From CBFGWV01 sp965652545 (GTDB lineage Bacteria > Pseudomonadota > Gammaproteobacteria > Competibacterales > Competibacteraceae), in NCBI GenBank assembly GCA_965652545.1, contig CBFGWV010000015.1, forward strand, positions 1 through 43,281: a stretch of DNA of 43,281 nt, in the 5' to 3' direction. Both the position numbers and the translations under genes were made by a program. The notes below the pieces were generated by a model, which searched no databases, was not told the origin of the DNA, and worked only from the letters and a program-made list of their open reading frames with translations. Below, piece by piece: positions 34,142-43,256 of this stretch; positions within the stretch are counted from its first letter, which is position 1, and every line of letters starts with the position of its first letter.

Positions 34142-35329
34142 TCAGGGGCGGTCGGAGAATACCCGCAGCGCCTCGGCACATGCGCCAAGCGTGTGGTAGT
34201 CGCACTTGGCCCCGGCGATGCTTTTACGGTCGGAGGTCCTGCGGTTGTCGCGGGTGAGGACCCGATACCAGGCACCGTGGCGGTGATCGATGAAGTGCGT
34301 CCAGCAGTAAGCCCACAAGCGGTCGTACCAGCTGAGGTATCGTGCCTCGCCGGTGGCCTGTGCCGCCCAGGCGGCTGCCGCGATCGACTCGGCCTGCACC
34401 CAGAAGTACTTGTCCGTATCACAGACACGGCCATCGGGTGCCAGTGAGAACATCAGCCCACCGTGTTCGTCGTCCCAGGCCAAGTCAACGGCCCGGTCGA
34501 ACAAGGCCGTGGCGCGCTCGACCATCCAGGCTTCCGGCCGGTGATGGTGCAGAATCAGCAACAGCTTGGCCCACTCGGTCTGGTGGCCGGGCTGGAACCC
34601 CCACGGCCGGTAGAGATTGGCCGGGTCGTCACGGTTGTAGTCCCAGTCGATCGACAGATCCTGGCGATAGTGCTCCCAGACCAGACCATTGCCTGGCGAC
34701 GCCAGCTCCACAGTGAACCGGTGGGCCAGCGTGGCGGCACGCTCCAGGAACGCGGCCTCGCCGGTGGCTTCATATGCGGCCAGCAGCGCCTCGCAACTGT
34801 GCATGTTCGCGTTCTGGCCACGGTAGGCGCTGACGGCCGACCAGTCCGCGGCCGCCTCGTCAGCGTACACCGCTGTGTCGGCTTGCCAGAACCGGCGCTG
34901 CATCAGATCCGCGGTAGCGTGAATACCTGCCCGTGCCGGTGCGATACCCGCGGCATGGGCCGAGGCGTAGGCCAGAAGCACGAACGCCAGGCCGTAACAG
35001 TAATTCGTGCTGTCCACCGGCCGGTTGTCGGCCAGCCGCCAGTGATAGCCGTCGACATCGTGCTTGCGGTGGACACCTTCGATATAGCGCAGGCCGTGTT
35101 CAACATTGGCCAGATGGCGCCGGTCGCCGAAGAGGCGATACGCCGTCGCATAGTTGAACACCAGCCGGGCGCTGCTCACCAGATGCCGGGTCAGCGGCTC
35201 GAACACCCGGCCGTCGTCGGTAAAATTCTGTACGAAGCCGCCGTTGACCGAATCCACCACAGCGGAATCGTAAAAGTCCAGAATTGAATGGATGTGCCCG
35301 GTCAGAAAACCAGGGTTGCGGAAATCCAA
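34142..35329 (-). CDS. AGE-family sugar epimerase/isomerase, probably aldose-ketose isomerase
   Basis: A 395-residue cytosolic (alpha/alpha)6-barrel enzyme. Family active-site stretches are RHLVSSARLVF near 48-58, GQNANMHSCEALLAAYEATG, PWGFQPGHQTEW and KCDYHTLGACAEAL, supplying the conserved Arg and three His. The PGHQ..EW form points to D-mannose isomerase-like members more than to the sulfoquinovose isomerase YihS, which has PGHW. It would interconvert mannose (or a related aldose) and fructose. The start appears to be TTG 35329, with AGGA 8 nt upstream; no in-frame ATG lies near the conserved N-terminus FRNPGFLTGHI. Confidence 0.88.
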   Translation of the reverse strand: MDFRNPGFLTGHIHSILDFYDSAVVDSVNGGFVQNFTDDGRVFEPLTRHLVSSARLVFNYATAYRLFGDRRHLANVEHGLRYIEGVHRKHDVDGYHWRLADNRPVDSTNYCYGLAFVLLAYASAHAAGIAPARAGIHATADLMQRRFWQADTAVYADEAAADWSAVSAYRGQNANMHSCEALLAAYEATGEAAFLERAATLAHRFTVELASPGNGLVWEHYRQDLSIDWDYNRDDPANLYRPWGFQPGHQTEWAKLLLILHHHRPEAWMVERATALFDRAVDLAWDDEHGGLMFSLAPDGRVCDTDKYFWVQAESIAAAAWAAQATGEARYLSWYDRLWAYCWTHFIDHRHGAWYRVLTRDNRRTSDRKSIAGAKCDYHTLGACAEALRVFSDRP

Positions 35330-35406
35330 CGCGTCGGTCCTGTGCGATTGAACGGCTAATCATTTGCACGTTCCACCCGCCGATGGCAAGCCTAAGGATA
35401 AGAAAC

Positions 35407-35949
35407 GTGTCGACCATTCACCCTACACAGCCCGGACGGGACGACAGCGTGCTGTTCCAGACGCCGCGTCTGCAGGTGAGGCTCCTGAAAACATCGGATC
35501 TGAACTGGTTCCACCTCTTGTGCAGCGATCCCACCATCCTGCGCTATACCGACGATGCACCCTGGACGTTGGATGAAACCGCTCGTCGCCTGCCGGAGTT
35601 CGTCGCCAGCGGTGCCGATATGCATGCTGCACTGCGGATCTGGGCAGTCTGCGAGCAGGGCGGGGCGCCTGTGGGGACGTGCTCCCTGGAGCGCAACGAC
35701 GATGGCGTCCTGGAGATCGGTTATCGCTTGCTCATACCGTGTTGGGGCATCGGATATGGGCGTGAGCTGGCACACGGCTTGGTGGCGCACTGCTTGGCAG
35801 CGCTGGGTGAGCCTCGCCTGCGGGCCATGGTGTATGCGGACAACACGGCATCCGTGCGCATTCTGGAAAACGCTGGCTTCACGCTGCGCAAGGCTTTTTG
35901 GAATCCGAAGCGGTCGCTTGTGGATCGTGAGTATGAACTGCTCGCGTGA
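35407..35949 (+). CDS. GNAT-family N-acetyltransferase, RimJ/RimL-like
   Basis: A 180-residue acetyltransferase. It begins with the group's TPRLQVRLLKTSD and contains the acetyl-CoA loop region PCWGIGYGRELAHGLVAHCL followed by AMVYADNTASVRILENAGF, typical of RimJ/RimL-type enzymes acting on protein N-termini or small amines. I chose GTG 35407, which has TAAGGA 8 nt upstream, over the ATG 24 nt earlier. Only 77 nt separate it from the divergent AGE gene. The target is unknown. Confidence 0.85.
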   Translation: MSTIHPTQPGRDDSVLFQTPRLQVRLLKTSDLNWFHLLCSDPTILRYTDDAPWTLDETARRLPEFVASGADMHAALRIWAVCEQGGAPVGTCSLERNDDGVLEIGYRLLIPCWGIGYGRELAHGLVAHCLAALGEPRLRAMVYADNTASVRILENAGFTLRKAFWNPKRSLVDREYELLA

Positions 35950-35957
35950 GGGCGGCC

Positions 35958-36812
35958 TCAGGCCGGTGCCGGTTCGGCCGGGTCCAGTATCCCGGCAGCC
36001 AGGAAGACGGCTTGCGGCGAGGGCGTCGCTTCCAGCAGACGGTAGGCGTTGGTCTTGTTGACATCGAGAATGACGGTGTGGCCGTCGTGGGTGACGTAGT
36101 CGATCTTGCCGTAGTCCAGATCCAGCCGTTGGCGCAGGGCACGGACGGCCTCGGGCACGTCGTCCAGCGTTTGGCGGACGACGGCATTGCCGGCCTTGAC
36201 CAGCGGGGTGGGGCAGCCGAACCGCACCGCGTAGTCGCGATGGCCGCAGAACAGCCAATAGCGGGTCCAGTACAGCCCATCCTCGAACTCCGGTGTGAAA
36301 CGCTCCACCAGCAGCGCCGGGTCCGCCCACACCCAGGCGGGGACAGCACCCGCGTCCTCGAGTATCGGGTAGTTGTGGGTGCCGGGCCGGCGAGTGATCC
36401 ACCAGGGCAGACGTTGGCGCAGGCCGACGAGCAGCTTGCCGGTCCAGCGGCCGTGGCGGGCTTTCATCTCCGGCAGGCCGCCGTAGTTGCAGTTGCTCTT
36501 GATGATCACCGGCCCGCGATAGCCGTCGTCGGGACCGACCGTATGCGCGCTGTAGCGGCGTCGGGAGATGTCGGCCACGCGGGCGTTGAACGCCCGTGGG
36601 TAGCTCGCGCCCAAGGCCAGAATGCGCTCGGGTACGGTGGTGAGGTCGATGTGTACCAAGGCGAGGTCCGCCTGTGGCGCTTGCGCACCGTCACGCACGA
36701 CATGGACGGTGATGCCCCATTGCCGCCACACCTGCGCCAAGTGCGCCGCGTAGTACTCGCCCGGCCAGGGGTCGGTCGCGCCCAGCAGAATCGCTACCGA
36801 CCGCGTCGTCAT
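35958..36812 (-). CDS. ATP-grasp-fold protein (RimK/glutathione-synthase-like) of unknown substrate
   Basis: A 284-residue protein. Visible features are VIIKSNCNYGGLPEM, where ATP-grasp enzymes place the nucleotide-binding Lys and glycine loop, LLVERFTPE, and the metal-binding end GKIDYVTHDGHTVILDVNKTN. A leading Rossmann-like portion begins SVAILLGATDPWPGEYYAAHL. Substrate is unknown. The ATG at 36812 is preferred since upstream codons overlap the divergent HlyU-like promoter. It converges on the GNAT gene with 8 nt between stops. Confidence 0.75.
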   Translation of the reverse strand: MTTRSVAILLGATDPWPGEYYAAHLAQVWRQWGITVHVVRDGAQAPQADLALVHIDLTTVPERILALGASYPRAFNARVADISRRRYSAHTVGPDDGYRGPVIIKSNCNYGGLPEMKARHGRWTGKLLVGLRQRLPWWITRRPGTHNYPILEDAGAVPAWVWADPALLVERFTPEFEDGLYWTRYWLFCGHRDYAVRFGCPTPLVKAGNAVVRQTLDDVPEAVRALRQRLDLDYGKIDYVTHDGHTVILDVNKTNAYRLLEATPSPQAVFLAAGILDPAEPAPA

Positions 36813-36873
36813 CGAGACGCCCCCGCGCACCCTGATACCATCGCACGTCGTGTGAACCGTACTGGAGTGGTCA

Positions 36874-37173
36874 ATGGGTTGGTTTTCCAAGTTGTTGGGA
36901 GGTTCGGGGGCGCAAGCCGCACCGCAGGCAGAGGAGCCTGCCGTCGCCTATGGCGAGTTCAGGATTCAGCCGCAGCCCATGGCCGAGGGCAGCCAGTTCC
37001 GCACCGCTGGCTTGATTCTGCGCGACTATCCCGAAGGCACGCGCAGTGTGCGCTTTATCCGCGCCGACGTTCACGGTAGCCGCGACGCCGCCATTGCCCA
37101 CGCCCTGAGCAAGGGGCGGCAAATCATCGATGAGCAAGGCGAGAACGTGTTCAGCGACAAGGGTTTCGTCTGA
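36874..37173 (+). CDS. HlyU-like small protein
   Basis: A 99-residue protein with the start MGWFSKLLGGSG, then YGEFRIQPQPMAEGSQFRTAG and SVRFIRADVHGSRDAAI, the pattern of the HlyU family (PF10115 in my recollection), named after a Vibrio haemolysin activator. Many members are found in non-pathogens and their DNA-binding ability is unproven. The N-terminus is not a classic helix-turn-helix. It diverges from the ATP-grasp gene across 61 nt. Confidence 0.8.
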   Translation: MGWFSKLLGGSGAQAAPQAEEPAVAYGEFRIQPQPMAEGSQFRTAGLILRDYPEGTRSVRFIRADVHGSRDAAIAHALSKGRQIIDEQGENVFSDKGFV

Positions 37174-37182
37174 GACACGTGT

Positions 37183-37671
37183 TCAGGCCACCTGATACAG
37201 GTTCAGCCGCCGCGCCGGCACGCCCTCGGGCAGGGGGCAGGCCGATAGTGCCGGGTGGGTCAACGGCTGGTCGGAGATGATGTATCCACCAGGTTGGACC
37301 AGCGCCGCCAGGTAAGGCGCCATCCACGCCGCCAGGGCCTGGTTGTCCGCCTGCACGCCGCTGCCGATGTCGGTGTGGGCAAGTATCGCACCCCGGCCAA
37401 GGCGCTCCACGCTGGCGGGTAAGGTGTCGTGCAGCTCGCCCAGGAGCAGATGTTCGTCATCCGGGACGCAGTCGGGGTGGGCGGCGACATGCCGCTCGAA
37501 GACATAAATGTCTCGCTGCGGCAGGGTCTCGCGCAGGTGATCGTACGTCCGCCCGTTGCCCAGGCCCAGTTCCAGGACATGACCGGTGCGCGTGCCGATC
37601 AGGCCCGCGACATGGTTGAGGCAGTCGCGCTGCGCCTGCATGCGGCGGATGAAACTGTCCAGTCGGCTCAT
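37183..37671 (-). CDS. Class I SAM-dependent methyltransferase (Methyltransf_17-like)
   Basis: A 162-residue protein with SAM motif I VLELGLGNGRTYDHLR and an acidic motif II end in IYVFERHV. Later DIGSGVQADNQALAAWMAP and PGGYIISDQPL match the small Methyltransf_17 family. Substrate unknown. It lies 85 nt downstream of the MscS-type gene on the same strand and converges on the HlyU-like gene with 9 nt between stops. Confidence 0.82.
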   Translation of the reverse strand: MSRLDSFIRRMQAQRDCLNHVAGLIGTRTGHVLELGLGNGRTYDHLRETLPQRDIYVFERHVAAHPDCVPDDEHLLLGELHDTLPASVERLGRGAILAHTDIGSGVQADNQALAAWMAPYLAALVQPGGYIISDQPLTHPALSACPLPEGVPARRLNLYQVA

Positions 37672-37756
37672 TCAGGATGCGTCCTTCGATCAACGGTGTT
37701 CGCGAGGGCGGCATGATGGGCGATAAGCGCGACGGCGTCGACAGGGCCGGGCCGAC

Positions 37757-40033
37757 TCAGGTGTCGGCCGGTCTGCTTACCTCGTCCTCCCCCGGAGGGG
37801 TGTGAGGGCCTTCCGGGGGCTGTGGGCCGTCAGGGGACTGCGCGCCTGGCTTGTCCAGGGAGATCGCCGTCGAGGTGCCGGTATCTGACGACACGATCCG
37901 CATCGGCGGTGCGTTTCCTTGCTTGTCCTCCCCCATATACAGCGTGATGTGGGGGAACGGAATCTCCACCCCATGTTCGTCGAAGACCGTCTTGATGAAC
38001 TCGTTGTATGCCCGGCCGGCCGCCCATTGCTGTCCCGGGAGCGTCTTCAGCCGTCCGCGTACGATCACGGCCGAGTCGGCGAACTGGGTGACCCCGTGCA
38101 TCTCCAGCGGGCCGATCAGGCTCTCGCCGATTTCGGTCGCCGCCAACCGGTCGTAGGCCTCGTGCATCAGGGCCTTCACCTCGTCGATGTTTTCGCGGTA
38201 GGCCACACCGATCTCGGCCACGTGGTAGCCGAAATGACGCGTGTGATTGGACACGCTGTCCACCGAGGAGAAGGGCACGATGTGGTAGACGCCGTGCAGG
38301 TCGCGCAGGGCAACCGAGCGGATGGTCAGCCGCTCGACGACCCCGGTGACGCCGCCGGCACTGACCACGTCCCCTTCGTTCATGGCGTTCTCGAACTGAA
38401 TGAACGCCCCGTTGATGATGTCCTGCACCAGCTTCTGCGACCCGAAGCCGATGGCCAGCCCCAGCACACCGGCCCCTGCCAGCAATGGGGCGATGTTCAC
38501 GCCCAGCTCGGACAAGACCAGCATCCCGACCAGGACGACCAGTGCAATGCTGAAGGCGTTGCGGAACAGCGCCAGCAAGGTGCGTTCGCGGGCCGCGGAT
38601 GGACGGCTGGCCCCGGCAACGAGCCGGTATTCGATCCACGAGGAGACGCCCAGGTGCACGGCAAAGGCCAGTAGCAGGATCAGCATCACCGAAACCACCG
38701 CGCCGGAGACTCGCTCGCCGCTCTCGCTCGCCAGCCAGCCCAGTACGTCGATGATGGCCCAGGCCTGCACGATGGCCAGGAGCACGACCACGATGACGAC
38801 GACGCGCGCTGTCATGAGGATCTTCGGGATGACGGCATTGAGGCGGGGTTCCAGCAGCGGCAGCCGCTCGCGCAGGTCCTCGGGTATGCGCATACCGCCG
38901 CTCATGGCCCGGGAGATGAACAGGAACACCAGAACGCCGATGGCGATGGCGATGAGGCTTTGCACGGTGGCCGCCAGCATGAAGGACAAGGCTTGCGCCG
39001 GGGCCGACAGCCAAAGAACGAACACAGCGCTCAGGTAGACGATGGCGACCCAGTGCCAGAGCCGCCCCACGGCCGCCAGCATGCCCGCCAGAGGGTCGTG
39101 CACGCCTGTTGCACGACGGCCGCTGAGCGCACGGCGGACGGGTTGCCGGTTCTGCAGCACGATGGCAATGCCCATCAACAAAGCGGTAAACGCCACGATG
39201 ACGCGCACCGATTGTGCCGCCAGCGGGTCGATATTGGTTGCAATGACCGGTGAGACGAACAGGAACGTATACCCCAACAACCCCAGCAGACGGCTGGTCC
39301 AGAAATACCAGTACGCGGCGTTCGTATCGTCCATCGGCAGCACACGCAGAACGGGATAACGTGGTGCCAGCGCCATGCGCGTGAGAACTTTGGTCGACTC
39401 GATCAACAGGAATGCGTTGAGAAACAGCGTCTGGTTGATACCCATGCGACCGCCTTCGCCCAGATACAGGGCGAAGACGTAGCCCGATCCCCACGCGATC
39501 GCCACGGCCAGGAGGTCCAGCACAGCGGCGGCGACCGCCAACACCCAGCGCATCAAGAGACCGGCCGCTGCGGCCCGCTGCTCCATGCTGGCAAAGGCTA
39601 TTGCCGTTGCGCCGCGGAGGGCGAAAAACACGCCAAAGGCGAGCAGTACGATCATGCCCACTTGAATGACGATACCCCAGAGGGCCCCGACATCCAGATC
39701 GGCTGCCCCAGTGAAGGAGCGCCACAGTTCGGTGAGTACACGAGTGAGGCCGCCAGCGAGGTCCGAGGCCTGTTCCGCGGCAGCGCGGGTGATTTCGGCG
39801 ATTTGCCTGGCGATGCTCGGGGGCTCGGCCTGAGCCGGCTCGTCCACCGGCGCCGCGCCCGCCTTCAGACGCTCGATAAGCGCTGCTCGGGCCTCGTCAT
39901 TCTCAAGAATGCGGATGAGCTGATCCGCGCTGGTGGCGTCTTCACCCGCCGTTGATGCGGCTGACGGCGTGGTGTCCTGGGCGAAGGTGGCGGTTGAGCA
40001 TAGCAGTACGAGCAGAATGGCGAATCGTCGCAT
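37757..40033 (-). CDS. Large MscS-family mechanosensitive channel (YbiO-like)
   Basis: A 758-residue membrane protein with a signal peptide (MRRFAILLVLLCSTATFAQD), a periplasmic N-terminal helix region to about 110, about eight to nine membrane segments, and then the MscS pore and vestibule: LLAGAGVLGLAIGFGSQKLV (pore helix) near 530-550, followed by QDIINGAFIQFENAMNEGDVV. C-terminally there is an Asp/Pro-rich cytoplasmic tail. It would release solutes upon hypo-osmotic shock, compatible with a cell that accumulates betaine through the BCCT system. Confidence 0.9.
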   Translation of the reverse strand: MRRFAILLVLLCSTATFAQDTTPSAASTAGEDATSADQLIRILENDEARAALIERLKAGAAPVDEPAQAEPPSIARQIAEITRAAAEQASDLAGGLTRVLTELWRSFTGAADLDVGALWGIVIQVGMIVLLAFGVFFALRGATAIAFASMEQRAAAAGLLMRWVLAVAAAVLDLLAVAIAWGSGYVFALYLGEGGRMGINQTLFLNAFLLIESTKVLTRMALAPRYPVLRVLPMDDTNAAYWYFWTSRLLGLLGYTFLFVSPVIATNIDPLAAQSVRVIVAFTALLMGIAIVLQNRQPVRRALSGRRATGVHDPLAGMLAAVGRLWHWVAIVYLSAVFVLWLSAPAQALSFMLAATVQSLIAIAIGVLVFLFISRAMSGGMRIPEDLRERLPLLEPRLNAVIPKILMTARVVVIVVVLLAIVQAWAIIDVLGWLASESGERVSGAVVSVMLILLLAFAVHLGVSSWIEYRLVAGASRPSAARERTLLALFRNAFSIALVVLVGMLVLSELGVNIAPLLAGAGVLGLAIGFGSQKLVQDIINGAFIQFENAMNEGDVVSAGGVTGVVERLTIRSVALRDLHGVYHIVPFSSVDSVSNHTRHFGYHVAEIGVAYRENIDEVKALMHEAYDRLAATEIGESLIGPLEMHGVTQFADSAVIVRGRLKTLPGQQWAAGRAYNEFIKTVFDEHGVEIPFPHITLYMGEDKQGNAPPMRIVSSDTGTSTAISLDKPGAQSPDGPQPPEGPHTPPGEDEVSRPADT

Positions 40034-40090
40034 GCGCCGGCGATCTCCTTTTTATGGGTGGGCTTGTGCGTGTGTACCGGCGGTGGCCGG

Positions 40091-40119
40091 CGGCAGCCTC
40101 GGGAGGATAGAGGCTGCCG
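40091..40119. other. 10-bp stem-loop between the EF-G paralogue and the MscS-type channel gene
   Basis: CGGCAGCCTC (40091-40100) pairs exactly with GAGGCTGCCG (40110-40119) around a 9-nt loop, in the 134-nt gap. Transcripts in this direction run from the EF-G gene towards mscS. There is no T run on the downstream side, so it may be a Rho-linked end or a 5'-leader structure of mscS. Confidence 0.55.
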
Positions 40120-40167
40120 CTTTGCAGGGGTTCCCCAGAAGCCGCCGAATGTAAGCGTCCGTAGCGT

Positions 40168-42213
40168 TCAGCTCTCCTCGGCCGCCGGACGGTAGGCGGC
40201 GGCGAGCTTCTGCTGAATGGTTGCGGGCACCTGCTCGTAATGACTGAACTGCATGGCGAAACTGCCGCTGCCGCCGGTCATGGACTTGAGCTTGGAGGCA
40301 TAGTCATCGAGCTCTGCCAGCGGAACCTGGCCGCGGATGAGGATGAAATCCCCGCGGCTGTCGGTATCGTGGATACGTCCGCGCCGTGCGGAAAGGTCGC
40401 CGGTGATATCGCCCATGCTGGCGCCGGGCATGTTGATCTCGACCGTGACGAAAGGCTCCAGCACGATGGGGTGGGCCTTGGTCACGGCATCGAGGAATGC
40501 CTTGCGTCCGGCAATCGAGAACGCGATTTCCTTGGAGTCCACCGTGTGGGTCTTGCCGTCGTACACCGTCACCCGTACATCCTGGATGGGGTAACCGGCG
40601 ACCGCGCCGGTATCCATCGCCTGGCGCACGCCCTTCTCGACCGCCAGCACGAGGCTGGCTGGGATGGCCCCCCCACGCACTTCGTTGACGAACTCGAAGC
40701 CGGCACCGCGGGCCAGTGGCTCGACCCGCAGGAAAACCTCGCCGAACTGTCCGGCGCCGCCGGTCTGCTTTTTGTGTCGGTGGTGCCCTTCGGCACCGGT
40801 GGTAATGGTCTCGCGATAGGCGATGGTCGGGGTGCTGGTCTCGACCTCGACGTTGAAACGCTTCTGCATCTTCTCCAGGGTGATGTTCAGGTGAAGCTCG
40901 CCCAGCCCTCGCAGAACAGTTTCGTTGGTGCTGGCATTGTGTTCCAGCTTGAGCCCCGGGTCCTCGTCGGCGAGTTTGGCGAGCACCTCCGAGAGCTTCT
41001 GTTCATCGCCATGACGGCGGGTCCGCAGGGCCTGCCCGAATACCGGGGCGGGCAGGGCGAGCGGGCGCAGGTGGATATGGTCCTCATCGTGCGAGTCGTG
41101 CAACACCGCATCGAAGTGGATGTCATCGACCTTGGCCACGGCACAGATGTCGCCGGGCAGGCAATAGTCCACATCGATGTGCTCCTTGCCCTGCAGGCGA
41201 TAGAGCGTGCTCACCTTGAATGCCTTTCGCGCATCGCCGATGAACAGCCGGCTGTCCTTGCCGACCGTCCCCTGGTGGACGCGAAAGACCGCCAGCTTGC
41301 CGGCGAACGGGTCGTGCTCCACCTTCACCACGTGCGCCAACACATGCTCGGCCGGGTCGGGACTGGCGTGGTACTCCTCGATGCCGTCCTCGTCCTCGCG
41401 GATGAATGGTGGCGGGTTGCCCTCGCGCGGGTTGGGCATCAGCCGGTGGAAGGTATCCAGCAGTGCGACGATGCCGGCACCGGTCTTGGCGGATGTAAAG
41501 CAGATGGGGATCAAATGCCCCTCGCGCAGGGCCTTCTCGAACGGCTCGTGCAATTGCTCGGGGCTGAGCTCTTCGCCTTGCTCCAGGTACAAAGCCATGA
41601 GGTCTTCATCGACCTCGACCACCTGATCGAGCAAGGTTTCGTGCATCTGCTCAACGGAGGCGAAATCGCTGTCGCCCGAGGGCTGGAAGAAGCAGTCGAC
41701 CACCGTGGAGGCACCCTGGGCGGGCAGGTTCAGGGCCAGGCATTCCGACCCGAAGGTGTCGCGCAGCTGCTCCAGCAAGCCGGGCAGGTCGGCGCCTTCG
41801 GCGTCGATGCGGTTGACGATGATCATGCGGCAGAGACCGCGCTCGGCGGCCCAGTCCATCATGTAGCGTGTGGTGTTCTCGATGCCCGCCTGGGCGTTGA
41901 CCACCACGGCTACGGTCTCTACCGCCGGTAGCACCGACAAGGCCTGCGCCATGAAGTCGGGAAACCCGGGGGTGTCGACGATGTTGATGTGCGAGCCCTG
42001 CCAGGCCACACCGAGGACCGATGGGCTGATGGAGTGCTGGAAGGCTTTTTCCTGGGGGTCTGAGTCGCTGACTGTGGTGCCCTTCTCGACCGTGCCTGCG
42101 GTCGGTACGGCGCCGGCGGCAGCCAGCAATGCTTCGGTGAGGGTTGTCTTGCCCGCCCCGGTGTGGCCCACCAGGGCGATGTTTCGGATGTCTTCGGTAC
42201 CATAGTCGGCCAT
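40168..42213 (-). CDS. Elongation factor G paralogue (EF-G2-type GTPase)
   Basis: A 681-residue five-domain translational GTPase. G1 is GHTGAGKTT (16-24) where standard EF-G has GHIDAGKTT, G3 is DTPGF at 80-84, and G4 is NRID (134-137), with Arg in place of the usual Lys. Domain IV/V hallmarks include GHHRHKKQTGGAGQFGEV and TGGSGSFAMQFSHYEQVP. This is the lineage of EF-G-like proteins found in addition to FusA; translocation, recycling or rescue functions have been suggested for relatives. No S7, S12 or tuf genes are nearby, confirming that it is not the str-operon fusA. Confidence 0.9.
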   Translation of the reverse strand: MADYGTEDIRNIALVGHTGAGKTTLTEALLAAAGAVPTAGTVEKGTTVSDSDPQEKAFQHSISPSVLGVAWQGSHINIVDTPGFPDFMAQALSVLPAVETVAVVVNAQAGIENTTRYMMDWAAERGLCRMIIVNRIDAEGADLPGLLEQLRDTFGSECLALNLPAQGASTVVDCFFQPSGDSDFASVEQMHETLLDQVVEVDEDLMALYLEQGEELSPEQLHEPFEKALREGHLIPICFTSAKTGAGIVALLDTFHRLMPNPREGNPPPFIREDEDGIEEYHASPDPAEHVLAHVVKVEHDPFAGKLAVFRVHQGTVGKDSRLFIGDARKAFKVSTLYRLQGKEHIDVDYCLPGDICAVAKVDDIHFDAVLHDSHDEDHIHLRPLALPAPVFGQALRTRRHGDEQKLSEVLAKLADEDPGLKLEHNASTNETVLRGLGELHLNITLEKMQKRFNVEVETSTPTIAYRETITTGAEGHHRHKKQTGGAGQFGEVFLRVEPLARGAGFEFVNEVRGGAIPASLVLAVEKGVRQAMDTGAVAGYPIQDVRVTVYDGKTHTVDSKEIAFSIAGRKAFLDAVTKAHPIVLEPFVTVEINMPGASMGDITGDLSARRGRIHDTDSRGDFILIRGQVPLAELDDYASKLKSMTGGSGSFAMQFSHYEQVPATIQQKLAAAYRPAAEES

Positions 42214-42301
42214 AGGCGCGCTCTCCCGTGGGCGTTCCGTCGCGGTCCCTGATCAAGCGTAGGACAGAACCACGGCTTCGGCTGCCTCGCCCACCGGTCT
42301 T

Positions 42302-43240
42302 TCAGATGGGCACGGCATCCAGTTCGGCCAGCAAAGGCCCCCCAGCACCGCGCCGGGTGCAGGTGAGGGCGGCGGCGCGGTTGCAGCGCGCCAGTACCTC
42401 GACAAGGCGGTCGGGGGCGAGTCTGCCAAGCGCATCGGCGCTGTCCACGCCTGCACGGACCAGCCCATCGAGCAAGGCGGCCTGGAAGGCATCGCCAGCG
42501 CCCACCGCATCGATGACCGTCACCGCCTGCGTCGGAACATCGATGGCGGCGGCGTGGGTGAAGCCTGTGCAGCCGTCAGCGCCGCGAGTGAGCACGACGA
42601 GCCCGGCACCCAGCGCCAGCCAGTCGGCAACGATGCTGTCGGCGCGCCGATCGGGGTATAACGTGTGCAGGTCTTCGGCACTGACCTTGATGACCCCGGC
42701 ACAGCCGGCCATAGCCGTGACACCTTCGCGCCAGCGGTCCAGGTCCGGCTCCACGGTGGTGCGGATGTTCGGGTCCAGGGAGATCAGGCAACGTTCGTGC
42801 TCGCGCCTGGCCAGTGCCGCGAATGCCGAGGCGGTGGAGCCGGCCACCAGGGAGTACGAGCCGAAATGCAACACACGCGCCGTGTGGGGCAGTTGTGGCA
42901 GGTCGGCGGGCAACAGGCTGCGGTCGGCCGCTCCCTCGCCGTAGAACTGGTAACGCGGCGAGCCGTGCTCGTCCAAGGCTACAAGGCTCAGCGTCGTCGG
43001 TCCGGCTTTCCTGACCAGCAGACCCGTGTCGACGCCCTCGTCGCTCAGCACCGAGACCAGGTCGTCGCCGAGGGCGTCTACGGACACGCCGCTGAAGAAG
43101 GCGACCGCCTGCTCCAGCCGGCCGAGACCGACAGCGACATTGAACGGCGACCCGCCGGGGCGCCCGCCCAGGCTCAGGGCGCGCGGGTCGGCGCTCTCCA
43201 CGAACAGGTCATACAAGGCCTCGCCACAGACTACGAACAT
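42302..43240 (-). CDS. PfkB-family sugar kinase, fructokinase-like
   Basis: A 312-residue ribokinase-fold kinase. PfkB signature 1 lies at GGRPGGSPFNVAVGLGRL (25-42) and signature 2 at DAVGAGDAFQAALLDG, with D250 the catalytic base. NIRTTVEP and LTRGADG are typical of fructokinases, which phosphorylate fructose at C6. The AGE-family isomerase at 34142-35329 could supply fructose, although the genes are 7 kb apart. AAGGA lies 8 nt before the ATG. The gene precedes the EF-G paralogue by 88 nt on the same strand. Confidence 0.88.
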   Translation of the reverse strand: MFVVCGEALYDLFVESADPRALSLGGRPGGSPFNVAVGLGRLEQAVAFFSGVSVDALGDDLVSVLSDEGVDTGLLVRKAGPTTLSLVALDEHGSPRYQFYGEGAADRSLLPADLPQLPHTARVLHFGSYSLVAGSTASAFAALARREHERCLISLDPNIRTTVEPDLDRWREGVTAMAGCAGVIKVSAEDLHTLYPDRRADSIVADWLALGAGLVVLTRGADGCTGFTHAAAIDVPTQAVTVIDAVGAGDAFQAALLDGLVRAGVDSADALGRLAPDRLVEVLARCNRAAALTCTRRGAGGPLLAELDAVPI

Positions 43241-43256
43241 GAGAATTTCCTTAAAG

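Noticed and set aside
40240..41931. Long open frame on the plus strand opposite the EF-G paralogue
   Set aside because: Antisense shadow of a strongly recognised protein; no start signal or domain.
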